From JANQOH01 sp965214495 (GTDB taxonomy: Bacteria > Pseudomonadota > Alphaproteobacteria > UBA7887): DNA of 64,000 bases. This document shows positions 16,052-23,985 of this stretch, one piece after another (position 1 is the first letter of the stretch; the number at the start of each line of letters is the position of its first letter). The notes below the pieces were generated by a model. That model was not told the DNA's origin. It saw only the letters and a program-made list of their open reading frames with translations, and did no database searches. A program made the position numbers and the translations under genes. Location: assembly GCA_965214495.1 (NCBI GenBank), contig OZ243958.1, positions 248,001 through 312,000 on the forward strand, given 5' to 3'.

Positions 16052-17587
16052 TCAGAAGGTGTGCGCGGCGTGGGCGCCCAGGCTCATGATGTATTGCAGC
16101 ATGACCTGGTTGTCTTCCCCGCCGTCGCTGAGGGATTCCTGGTTGAACTGCAGGCGGATGCGGCCGAACTCGCTGTTGGTCCAGTCGGCCATCACGCCGA
16201 CCGCGTAGGCGTCGTGGCCGAGCTCCGCCTCGTCCGGCGGATACAGCTCCGCGTAGCGGGCGCCGATGCGCCAGTTGGGGAGGAACTTGTAAACCGCCTG
16301 CGCATACCAGCCGCTGCTCATCGTATCGACGCCGAGCGTCTCGGGATCGGGCGTGTGGGAGACGCAACTGGTGTCGAAATGGTCGTCGTGCGGTTCGGTC
16401 GTGCACTCCAGGTGCGCGGCTTCCTGGATCGCGTATAGGCCCTTTTCCTTGCGCCAGAAATACTCGCCCTGAAGGATCAGCTCGCTGTCGCGCGGGTTTC
16501 CGGTCGGCGCCCAGGTGAAGCGGCCGTCGATGCCGTAGAGCCGTGCGTCGCCGGTGAACGAGCCTTCGGAAAAGAACTCGCTGTGTGCGAAGTGCTCCTC
16601 GTTCTCGGCGTGCTCGCCCCCGTCCTCGGCGTGCTCGCCCCCGTCCTCGGCGTGCTCGCCCTCGTCCTCGGCGTGCTCGTCTTCTTCTTCGCCGTGGTCG
16701 TGGGCATGCCCGCCGCCGCGCTCGCGGGCCGATCCGTCGAGAACGTAGCCGCCGATGCGCCATGCCGAATTGCGGCCGATGTCGCCGCCGAGACGTGCAT
16801 AGGCAGACCAGACCTCGATGCCCGACTCCGAGCCGCCGAAGGGCGTGTCGTCGCCGCGGAAGAAGCCGCCGCCGACCTCGCTGTACAGGTCGGTCGGCAG
16901 CACGAGCGAGGCCTCGAAGCCGTCATCGTTATAGGCGCCGTCGAGAAACGCCCGGTAGGGAAGCGGCCGGTCGGCGAAATCGTCGGCGTGGGCGTGCAGC
17001 TCGTTGAGGTAGCCGAAAGTCCACAGCGCGCGCCCGGCCTTGACACGCAGCCCGTTGGGCATCCCCGAGCCGGGCAGTGTCTGGATATACGCTTCTTCCA
17101 CCTCGATCTCGGTCGGCTCGCCCGGATGGAGGCCGAAGCCGAGCGTCATGCTGCCGTAGAACTTGTCGTCGATATTGCTCGAGATGGCGAGTTCGCTGTG
17201 GCCGAGGGCCAGTCCCTCGGTGGCGCGTTCCGAATGGTGGCCGAGTTGAAACCCGGGGAGTTCGGAGTCCTCGTTGGAATAGTTCGCGTATGCGCCGTTG
17301 AGAACGAGGCCGATCGAGGGGTTGAAGATGTTGTCCAGCGTCTGCCTGGTGCGCTGCGCCGGCGTCGCCGTCTCGCGAGTCGGGGCCTGCGATTTCGCTT
17401 CCAGTGTCGAGAGCTGGCTCTCGAGCGCCTTGATGCGCTCTTCGTAGTCGCTCTTGAGCGCCTCGATTTCGGCGGCGAGTTCATCCGCCGTGGGCGGTGT
17501 TTCCGTCTGTGAAGACGCTTGTGACGATAGGAGCAGGGCCGGCACCGCGATGGTGCCGAGCCGGACCAGCTTGACGATAGCGCGCAT
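16052..17587 (-). CDS. Outer-membrane porin-like protein with His-rich loop, zinc locus
   Basis: A 511-residue protein: signal peptide (cleavage near SQA-SSQ), a coiled-coil segment at about residues 28-65 (heptad-rich ELAAEIEALKSDYEERIKAL) that may trimerise or bind peptidoglycan, then a beta-barrel with alternating hydrophobic strands to the C-terminus, which ends in Phe as outer-membrane proteins do. A loop near residues 295-335 is almost all His, Glu, Asp and Gly in repeated units. The start at ATG 17587 has AGGAGGAG upstream. Similar porins are seen in Zur-regulated zinc loci and are thought to let zinc across the outer membrane. The specific family name is uncertain. Confidence 0.8.
   Translation of the reverse strand: MRAIVKLVRLGTIAVPALLLSSQASSQTETPPTADELAAEIEALKSDYEERIKALESQLSTLEAKSQAPTRETATPAQRTRQTLDNIFNPSIGLVLNGAYANYSNEDSELPGFQLGHHSERATEGLALGHSELAISSNIDDKFYGSMTLGFGLHPGEPTEIEVEEAYIQTLPGSGMPNGLRVKAGRALWTFGYLNELHAHADDFADRPLPYRAFLDGAYNDDGFEASLVLPTDLYSEVGGGFFRGDDTPFGGSESGIEVWSAYARLGGDIGRNSAWRIGGYVLDGSARERGGGHAHDHGEEEDEHAEDEGEHAEDGGEHAEDGGEHAENEEHFAHSEFFSEGSFTGDARLYGIDGRFTWAPTGNPRDSELILQGEYFWRKEKGLYAIQEAAHLECTTEPHDDHFDTSCVSHTPDPETLGVDTMSSGWYAQAVYKFLPNWRIGARYAELYPPDEAELGHDAYAVGVMADWTNSEFGRIRLQFNQESLSDGGEDNQVMLQYIMSLGAHAAHTF
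16607..16690. repeat. 21-bp tandem repeat coding for the His/Asp/Glu-rich porin loop
   Basis: Three to four in-frame copies of a 21-bp unit encode repeats of the form (E/G)GEHAED in the porin. Such tracts can expand or contract by slippage without shifting frame, altering the number of zinc ligands. Confidence 0.75.
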
Positions 17588-17662
17588 GGCGCTCTCCTCC
17601 TGAAAATTTCCATGCCGAAAACGCACCGAACCCCGGGTGGGGCGGCGCGGAAGTGGAAACGG

Positions 17663-17962
17663 TCAGGCGGAGGGAGGCGCCCTGATGGCGTTCCCCGTTA
17701 TGGCACGTGAGCGCACGACCGACGCCGGGACGGGCATGGACTCCGGGGGTCGCGCCGCCGGCTCGCCGAGGGAGGAAAGCGTCGGCAGGGCGACCCAGGG
17801 GTTGTCAGCGAACTGACATGCCTCGCTGGCCTCGGGCGCGAAATGCCCGTCGTGCTCGCCATGGTCCGCGTGGTGCTGGCCGATATGCGCCCAACTGGCG
17901 ACAAGGCACAGCGCCGCGAACCGGGAAACGAGTCGTCGAAGGCGTGGAGAGCCGAGCAACAT
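17663..17962 (-). CDS. Small His-rich secreted or membrane protein of the zinc locus
   Basis: A 99-residue protein. The N-terminal hydrophobic segment (residues about 11-24, SRFAALCLVASWAHIG) is followed by a metal-binding stretch with six His in about twenty residues (HHADHGEHDGH), then a Pro/Ser-rich tail. It starts the zinc operon, 75 bp ahead of the porin. By context it may bind periplasmic zinc. No Zur box could be recognised upstream by eye. Confidence 0.65.
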   Translation of the reverse strand: MLLGSPRLRRLVSRFAALCLVASWAHIGQHHADHGEHDGHFAPEASEACQFADNPWVALPTLSSLGEPAARPPESMPVPASVVRSRAITGNAIRAPPSA

Positions 17963-18159
17963 GACGGTCGCTCGCGGCTACTCGCCTGGAGAGGAAAACG
18001 AGACCGCGCGCCGCATGTTCGGCATATCGAAAGACTTGGCCATGACAGGGCCATCTCCGCCGTTCCGTCGACGATTCGTGCGCCAGCATATCACAGATCC
18101 GAGCGGCTCGCGCGTCGTGCGCACGACACTCGGCGACGCGACCGGGGGACGCAAAACCT

Positions 18160-18249
18160 GTAGGGGCAACCCTTGTGGTTGCCATCGGTTCCAACCGGCG
18201 TCGGAGGGGCGTGACGGAAACAGGGCAACCACAAGGGCTGCCCCTGCGG
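18160..18249. repeat. Intergenic palindromic repeat 1 (about 24-bp arms)
   Basis: Left arm 18160-18183 (AGGGGCAACCCTTGTGGTTG core) and right arm 18223-18249 are near-perfect reverse complements with a 39-base loop. This has the look of a dispersed palindromic element or MITE-like insertion rather than a terminator, because it lies upstream of the zinc operon and has no T-run. Confidence 0.75.
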
Positions 18250-18270
18250 ATAATGGCGGTGGCGTTCAGC

Positions 18271-18342
18271 GGGTGCGCCGGCGTCTCGCCGGCATCGCGC
18301 CTCGCGCGACCGTAAGAATGCCGGCGAGACGCCGGCGCACCC
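18271..18342. repeat. Intergenic palindromic repeat 2 (25-bp perfect arms)
   Basis: Arms 18271-18295 and 18318-18342 are exact reverse complements (core GCGCCGGCGTCTCGCCGGCA) around a 22-base spacer. It sits 21 bases after repeat 1. Together they suggest a site where dispersed palindromes accumulate. Confidence 0.8.
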
Positions 18343-18429
18343 GGCAGAGCCCGACGCCTCCGCAGAAGGATTGCCGCGCACATCGGTCGGGCCGGCCGCG
18401 CTTCGGGGTGGAACGCTGCGCGTCCGGCT

Positions 18430-18526
18430 TCAGCCCCGTGTCTCGAACGCGGTCGCCAGGCGCGGCAGGCGGCCCGCCGCCCACAACAGCAGCGCCAGCA
18501 TCACCGCAGCGCCGGCGGCGAGCGGC
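18430..18526 (-). pseudogene. 3' fragment of the MFS transporter gene
   Basis: The last 32 or so codons and stop of the MFS gene are repeated here: 18430-18526 matches 28987-29083 at constant offset with few substitutions. The rest of the gene is missing; the fragment abuts the ligase fragment directly. Confidence 0.88.
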
Positions 18527-18722
18527 GGCGGTCGAGCGCTACGGTCCTGTGCGTTCGGTCATGCCGGGGCTGGTGTTCGAGGTCGCGTTCGATGCCGTCG
18601 CCCGTTCGACCCGACGCAAGTCAGGGCTGGCTATGCGCTTTCCCCGTATCCGGCGTATCCGCTGGGACAAGCCGCCCGAACGCGCCGACCGGGTGGAGAC
18701 GTTGCGCGCTATGACGGCATGA
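18527..18722 (+). pseudogene. 3' fragment of the ATP-dependent DNA ligase gene
   Basis: 18531-18713 matches 11862-12044, the end of the ligase gene, at roughly nine-tenths identity by eye, and keeps the frame (VERYGPVRSVMPGLVFEV ...). It ends with its own stop at 18722 (AMTA), different from the intact gene's end, so it derives from another allele. Joined tail to tail with the MFS fragment. Confidence 0.88.
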
Positions 18723-19016
18723 GCCGACGCGGCGGCAGCGTTCTGCGGGGTGCGGGTGGGCGTCGCCCGTGAATTGGTCGGCCCTCTGCCCTGGCCGCCC
18801 CGTGAGATCATACCCGGCACCCCGGGAGCCGCGCCAACCGTAAACGGGGCCGTGCCCCCAAGCGTGGTAGTGCCCGAGATCCTTGGGTCACGGCCCGGGG
18901 ATGCGACCCCGACATCGGGAGAGAGTGATTGGGCCTTCCGGGTTGGTAGGGATGGCGAGTCGGAGCCAGCGCGGCGACTAAACGCCGATAGCTTATTCTA
19001 TCAATGTAGCTCCTGA
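18723..19016. other. Intergenic region downstream of csb2: no array, no cas1/cas2
   Basis: This 294-bp stretch is where cas4/1, cas2 and a CRISPR array are often found in type I-G loci. I see no repeated units, no ORF of note, and only a small AT-rich dyad (GATAG-6-CTATC, about 18987-19002) near the csb2 stop that might help terminate transcription. Confidence 0.6.
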
Positions 19017-20678
19017 TTAACCGCAGGCGTATTGTTCAAAGAGCCCCAAGCCGAAATGTGACCCATAGCCGATTGCGATCGGGCCGAAAACCGGCTGATC
19101 GAACGCAACCCGAACGGCGAAGCCGCGAGCCGACGGAGGTTCCGGGCCGTATCGCCGCGTCAGTTTGAAATGGCGGAACCGACTCCAAGCGGCCTCGCCT
19201 CTTTCCTCAACAGCTCTATTCGTCGGCACAGTATCGTTTCGGTGCCGGGGTATTGGCGCGAGTTGATGCACCGCAGCGGGGTCGGGAAATCCTCTTGAGT
19301 GCAGCTCGGCGCGTATCTGCCCTTCCACCGCGTTCTTGCCATGTGTCTTGATGTGTCTGGGAGGAACAATGGGGGTCAACGATCGCCAGATAGATGCACG
19401 GCCCGTGATACGGGCGATGCGCTGCCCGTACTTACCCGGCAATAGGGCCATATCGCAGAGGTCACCCGTCGCCACCAAGGCCAGGCGCAGCGGTTCGATA
19501 CCGCCCTTTGTAAATGTCCTTCGTGCGGCCCGGATGGCAACCTGAGCCTCGGCGCCAAGGCCCATCGGCGCCCAGACAAGAATGTGATCCAGGTGCCCGT
19601 CGCCATCGAGATCGAGGGGATTGACATGCGCGTGTGCGTGGGGGCCTTGCAGCGGACGGCGATCCTTGTCGAGGCCGGTGAGTTCGGGCGGCGACTTGCC
19701 GTCCCGGGCCGCGATGCCGACGAGCGCGCGACGAAGCAACTCCGCTTGCGGCAAGGTCCTGGTCACCGGCGGTAGCGCATGGTCGTTGCGACTGGCATTC
19801 GTGAGGGACAGGAGCATGGCCTCGACTCGCCGTTCTGGTCGAATCGCCCTTCTTGCCTTCGGCGCGCCGACCGAGACGGCATTGGATGGCCGCCAATAGA
19901 AGACTCGCCGGCTGCCGGGCGGCCGATTCCAGCCGTGCGAGCGGAGCCATGTCGTATCTTTCTGCAGGCAGTCCAGCAGATCGGCGGGATAGGGTGCTGC
20001 GGCCTTGGCTCTCTTATCGAGTAGTGTTTTGGTGGGTTTCCTTCCCTCCGGCAGTTTCAGTTCGGCCAATGCCTCTTCAAGCTGTACCGCCCGCCAAACC
20101 TCGAAGTCGGCCGCGCTTGCGGGCGCAAGCAACGCGACCTGCTCCGAGCCGCGTCCGGGCGTCTCACCAGGCTGCTCGGGGAAACAGTTGGTCTTCGGCG
20201 TCGATTCGCTCTCTCCCATCACTCGACCTTCGACCCAGCTCTCCGAACGTCCCAGGTAATTCAGCCGCTCCACCAGAACGCTCAGGACGGACGACTCGGC
20301 ATCGTCCAGGCGCACGGCGTCCCAGGAAACCGTCATTTCCCGGTCGTCGATCCGCGCCCAAGTGTCGAACACCAAAGTCGTTTTCTCGGTCTTGCCCTCC
20401 AGCCCTCCGATGGGCATGTAGTGACGGCTGTGGGCGCCGACCGAGGGCGGAAGAAAATAGCGCGGCAGTTCTGCGGACAGCTTCTCGATCAGGCTGCGAG
20501 CGACGGCTGGCGGGCCTGCGTCGTTCCAAGCGCCGGATGTGTAGCCGACCGAGAGTAGCGCGCGCATGAGTCGCCATGGCGACGGCGGCCACTCGATCAA
20601 GCCTTCGTTGACATGGTGGCCGAACGGCGTGGCATGGTAGCGCCCGGCGACGAACCGAAAAGCGAGGGATAGAGGCAT
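19017..20678 (-). CDS. csb2: Type I-G CRISPR protein Csb2 (Cas5-Cas6 like)
   Basis: A 553-residue protein matching Csb2 (GSU0054 family), the Cas5/Cas6 fusion of subtype I-G (formerly I-U). The N-terminus is SLAFRFVAGRYHATPFG and the first half contains PPSPWRLMRALLSV. The C-terminal Gly-rich loop (GYGSHFGLGLFEQ) is typical of RAMP proteins that bind and process crRNA. A His-rich segment HAHAHVNPLDLD lies at about 350-360. It is the last gene of the operon, starting five bases after csb1. In this subtype it is expected to cut pre-crRNA and bind the 5' handle in Cascade. Confidence 0.9.
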   Translation of the reverse strand: MPLSLAFRFVAGRYHATPFGHHVNEGLIEWPPSPWRLMRALLSVGYTSGAWNDAGPPAVARSLIEKLSAELPRYFLPPSVGAHSRHYMPIGGLEGKTEKTTLVFDTWARIDDREMTVSWDAVRLDDAESSVLSVLVERLNYLGRSESWVEGRVMGESESTPKTNCFPEQPGETPGRGSEQVALLAPASAADFEVWRAVQLEEALAELKLPEGRKPTKTLLDKRAKAAAPYPADLLDCLQKDTTWLRSHGWNRPPGSRRVFYWRPSNAVSVGAPKARRAIRPERRVEAMLLSLTNASRNDHALPPVTRTLPQAELLRRALVGIAARDGKSPPELTGLDKDRRPLQGPHAHAHVNPLDLDGDGHLDHILVWAPMGLGAEAQVAIRAARRTFTKGGIEPLRLALVATGDLCDMALLPGKYGQRIARITGRASIWRSLTPIVPPRHIKTHGKNAVEGQIRAELHSRGFPDPAAVHQLAPIPRHRNDTVPTNRAVEERGEAAWSRFRHFKLTRRYGPEPPSARGFAVRVAFDQPVFGPIAIGYGSHFGLGLFEQYACG

Positions 20679-20683
20679 GGGCC

Positions 20684-21697
20684 TTATCCTTGGTTGTCCC
20701 CCGCCTCGCCAGAGTCATCCGATCCTGATCCGTTCTGATTTTTGCCCTTTTTGAGTTCGCCTTCGAAGTTCACTGGAGGAGTTCCGACCATTTTCTCTTT
20801 GCACGCGGAAATGGCGGTCTTCATGTCTCCCTTCAGGTCATCGAGCCGGGGAAGGAGCCAGCCCCGGGGCATCGTAGCCCCGATCTCTTCGTCCACAACC
20901 CGCAGGTCGCACGCTGTACGCAGCCGCATCCCTTCGCTAGTCAACGCCCGCAGCTTGTATAACGACAACAGGATCAGAAGACGTTCCACCGCGTCTCCCA
21001 GCCCGTAGCCCCGGATCTGCGCCAGATCCAGGTTGACGTAGAGCGTGATCGATTCAGCGGTGTATTCGTCGCGGGCGAACGGCACGTTGCCAAACCCCGT
21101 CCTGGTGTCGCCGGACGGATTGACATGGTCGTTCTTCACGCCGCCGGAGGCGGCGACTTGCACCAGGTCCGCCTCGATGAAGGCCGACAAGGCGCGGGCG
21201 ACTCTGAGGCGTCCTCCCGCCAGTTTCTTCTTCGCCAGGAACACCCCATGCAGCAATGAGTTGATGTCGTATTTCAAGAGCGTCTCGGCGAGTTTCCGAC
21301 GGTCGATGGGGCCGGTTTCCAGCACGCCGACGTCCTTCTTGAGCATGTCGAAGAACGTTCTGTCCTTACTTTCCAGAAGGTAGGGGCTGTTCAGTCGATG
21401 CGCCTCCAGGATCGTGTCGGTCAGGAACGTGCCCTCGTGCATTACACGCACATGCGAGAGACCCTCCAACTCTTGCACCACGTCGTTCCTGGCGGCGTCC
21501 CAGATGGTCGTCTCAAGACGGTTGGCCATGCTTTGCGCCGACTCCACCAGCAGGCTTGTTCCGTTTTCAGTCTGGAACGTCGCGGCCCCCAGGGACGGGA
21601 ATCCAGTGGGTTGAAACCGACTGCCTTGGAGAGGTTCCAGGGGAATCTTGAGCAACAGCCGCGTGGCGTCGTCGAGGGCCGTCAAATCGATGGTCAT
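20684..21697 (-). CDS. csb1: Type I-G CRISPR protein Csb1 (Cas7 backbone)
   Basis: A 337-residue protein matching Csb1 (GSU0053 family), the Cas7-type backbone subunit of I-G Cascade. Recognisable features are QGSRFQPTGFPSLGAA near the N-terminus, LVESAQSMANRLE, and a central SLLHGVFLAKKKLAGGRLRV segment characteristic of this family. The acidic, low-complexity C-terminus is probably disordered. ATG 21697 overlaps the csx17 stop (ATGA), indicating coupled translation. Confidence 0.92.
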   Translation of the reverse strand: MTIDLTALDDATRLLLKIPLEPLQGSRFQPTGFPSLGAATFQTENGTSLLVESAQSMANRLETTIWDAARNDVVQELEGLSHVRVMHEGTFLTDTILEAHRLNSPYLLESKDRTFFDMLKKDVGVLETGPIDRRKLAETLLKYDINSLLHGVFLAKKKLAGGRLRVARALSAFIEADLVQVAASGGVKNDHVNPSGDTRTGFGNVPFARDEYTAESITLYVNLDLAQIRGYGLGDAVERLLILLSLYKLRALTSEGMRLRTACDLRVVDEEIGATMPRGWLLPRLDDLKGDMKTAISACKEKMVGTPPVNFEGELKKGKNQNGSGSDDSGEAGDNQG

Positions 21698-23985
21698 AGT
21701 TGCTCCTTGTCCGGGTCGAGGCGGTGAAGAAACCGTCTGGCGGTTCGTTGAGTAATGGGAAAGGCCAAGGCTGCCGCCCACAACCGGGCTGTGGCGGGAG
21801 GCACGGCGCCCGCGCGTACTGCGCAGCGAATGCCGGACGCGTTCAGACGCCGCAACGCGAGTGCGACGGCCGAGGCGGCGTCGCCGGCTGCGAGACGACG
21901 GATGAGCGCGGGGTCGATTCCGATGTCGAACTCGAAACCGGAGCGTGTCTTGAAAGGCCAGGGAAGCGCGCACAGGCGGATTGCCAACCACGCGTCGTCC
22001 GGCCAGCCCGAAGCGGAGGGTGCTGCGATGGAAACGTGCTGCTCGGCCCAAGCCTTGCGGTCCAGGGCCATGAGCGCGCGCGCCAGGGTCAAGGTGCGGT
22101 CGAGGTCCACCCCGCCAGAGAGCAGTATCGTGAGATCGGCGGCGCCGGCGGCCGCGCGAGGCGCCGCCTTGAGCGGCAGGCGGCGGCTTTCGGGCTGCGA
22201 CGCTTCTACCAAGCGCCGTTCGACCAGTGCGACGGCATCGTCAACGCTGCGGCGGCCATGCATGACGACATCCGGCTGCATATCGATCCTTGTCGCAGAA
22301 CCCGTGCCGGTCGTGGCAAAGTGTCCAGGTCGTTTCCGATCGAGTGGGAGGCAATGCCGTCGGACCGGATCAACGGGTGTGCCGTATTCTCGACGGAATC
22401 CGCGCGCTTGCAATGCAAAGGCGAGAGCGAGGCGGAATTCGGGTGTGCAGTCATAGCTCGCGGCTATCCATTCGGGGCGCAGGCGAGGCAGGGGTCGGGT
22501 AGCAAAGCCGCTGCCGTTCGCCATGGTCCTCTCGGCCTCCACCAAGTGGGCAAGCACACGCTGCCAGCACCCCGTATCCCGGGGGCGTGCGGTGACGGCA
22601 AAAAGCGCATCGGCGATACATTGCTCGATCACAGCCAGCCGAGCCGGTGCGCTCCCACCCCGTGCCTCCCGGCGCAGGCGACGCAGCCACAAATCGAGAT
22701 CATCAATGCAAGCCAGATGTTCGGACGGCAAGTCCACCGCGTCGAATCTCCCCAGCGGCACGGCGAGATTGGATTGTCCGTTGCGTTGGATGTACCCGTA
22801 CCGTTGGAATGCTGTAATACCCCGTGCGGTGCCCATGCGCTTTACGGCCCGAGCGAGATCGAGCGGCTCGCGCGCTGCCTTAAGACCAACTTGAGCACGG
22901 CCTTCGGCAAGCAATCGGCGCAACTCCACATAGGATGACGGACGCGACCACAGCGGCATCCATTGTTCGCCTCTCGGGCTCTCATCAGCCGCCGAAGCGC
23001 TCGCATAAGCCGCTCCACAGGCGTTGACGACGAACGGGGAAGCGGCCCGGGAGGACTCTGACGAGCCGAATCTGCGGGAAGCGTGTGACGTGAACGCAAT
23101 CGCGCCTTCGAGCATCAGGATGAAATCTACCGGATTCACCATGCTGTCCGACTTCGGGCCGTTGCCGTTGTTGGCGCCACCGGCCGTGCCGGGTAGGTAC
23201 TGACCGATCTTCACACGTCGCCCAGAAACATTGCCGGGCACATGTGCGCTCCAAAGGGAGCCGGAGACCCACGCTCGAGCTTCGGATCGCGGTCCGCCAT
23301 CATCACTACCGAGGTCGAACACTTCGCCGATCTGTTTCATGAAGTTGTTCGTAAAATCCAGTCTGCCGTCAGCGCCTCCAGTGCCAAGCAGCGCGGGATA
23401 TTTCGGGGTTCCATCTCCCCCCAATACCATCGCGGTATCCATCCACTCTCTATGCGCGCCCCGCCAGTTCAACCGGAGTTCCGGGATCAAATCTGCCTTG
23501 AGCCTCTTGAACCACTTTTCTGCTTCTTTGAGCCGGTTCCTGTAGTCGTCGGAATTTCTGATCCGGTTCTTTTCAGCGGTGCTCATCCCACGCACCTTGG
23601 TCTCGTCCTTGATTTCACGAACGTTGCTATCCGCGCGGGTGAGTGGTTCCAGTAGCGATCGGCTTGCCTCGATGCCCGAACGAAATGGCGCAAATCGATG
23701 ACCCGTCGATTTCTCCAGCGGAGACACACCTGGATCCTCTTTGAAGAAGAAACCCGCTCCTCTGTTCCACGGGGAAACGAACGGCGTGGGTCGATAGTCG
23801 CACAGCAAAAATTCCTCGAGTTTCAGCTTGGTCAACTTCGTCGCGAGTCGAAAGCGGTCCCCGTCCCACCACCCGCGAGCGTCGCTGTCGGCCTGTTCAG
23901 CGACCAGGCGCAGGATGCCGAGCGCCTTGAGGTAGTGAGCCAAGGGGGCAGGCGCGCAACCCTCGAGGCGATGGACATGAATCAT
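21694..23985 (-). CDS. csx17: Type I-G CRISPR protein Csx17 (Cas8-like large subunit)
   Basis: A 763-residue protein starting with the family signature HRLEGCAPAPLAHYLKALGI and continuing with ARGWWDGDRFRL. Csx17 is the large subunit of subtype I-G, thought to read the PAM and recruit Cas3. The length is normal and no truncation is seen. It overlaps the upstream cas3-fic stop and the downstream csb1 start by four bases each. Confidence 0.92.
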   Translation of the reverse strand: MIHVHRLEGCAPAPLAHYLKALGILRLVAEQADSDARGWWDGDRFRLATKLTKLKLEEFLLCDYRPTPFVSPWNRGAGFFFKEDPGVSPLEKSTGHRFAPFRSGIEASRSLLEPLTRADSNVREIKDETKVRGMSTAEKNRIRNSDDYRNRLKEAEKWFKRLKADLIPELRLNWRGAHREWMDTAMVLGGDGTPKYPALLGTGGADGRLDFTNNFMKQIGEVFDLGSDDGGPRSEARAWVSGSLWSAHVPGNVSGRRVKIGQYLPGTAGGANNGNGPKSDSMVNPVDFILMLEGAIAFTSHASRRFGSSESSRAASPFVVNACGAAYASASAADESPRGEQWMPLWSRPSSYVELRRLLAEGRAQVGLKAAREPLDLARAVKRMGTARGITAFQRYGYIQRNGQSNLAVPLGRFDAVDLPSEHLACIDDLDLWLRRLRREARGGSAPARLAVIEQCIADALFAVTARPRDTGCWQRVLAHLVEAERTMANGSGFATRPLPRLRPEWIAASYDCTPEFRLALAFALQARGFRREYGTPVDPVRRHCLPLDRKRPGHFATTGTGSATRIDMQPDVVMHGRRSVDDAVALVERRLVEASQPESRRLPLKAAPRAAAGAADLTILLSGGVDLDRTLTLARALMALDRKAWAEQHVSIAAPSASGWPDDAWLAIRLCALPWPFKTRSGFEFDIGIDPALIRRLAAGDAASAVALALRRLNASGIRCAVRAGAVPPATARLWAAALAFPITQRTARRFLHRLDPDKEQL

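Larger units (their letters stand above)
17963..18429. other. Non-coding junction region with palindromes and antitoxin debris
   Basis: No intact gene is supported. The region holds the presumed promoter of the zinc operon, two long inverted repeats (18160-18249 and 18271-18342), and at about 18398-18432 a 35-bp stretch that resembles codons for the C-terminal FRVKPHAFGF region of the antitoxin at 28065, indicating a relic of the same antitoxin family. Confidence 0.55.

Noticed and set aside
17978..18232. 84-codon minus-strand frame upstream of the His-rich peptide
   Set aside because: It runs through palindromic repeat 1 and shows no domain, so it is unlikely to be coding.
18723..19016. Possible CRISPR array or leader downstream of csb2
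   Set aside because: No repeated unit of 25 bases or more is present; only a small AT-rich dyad.
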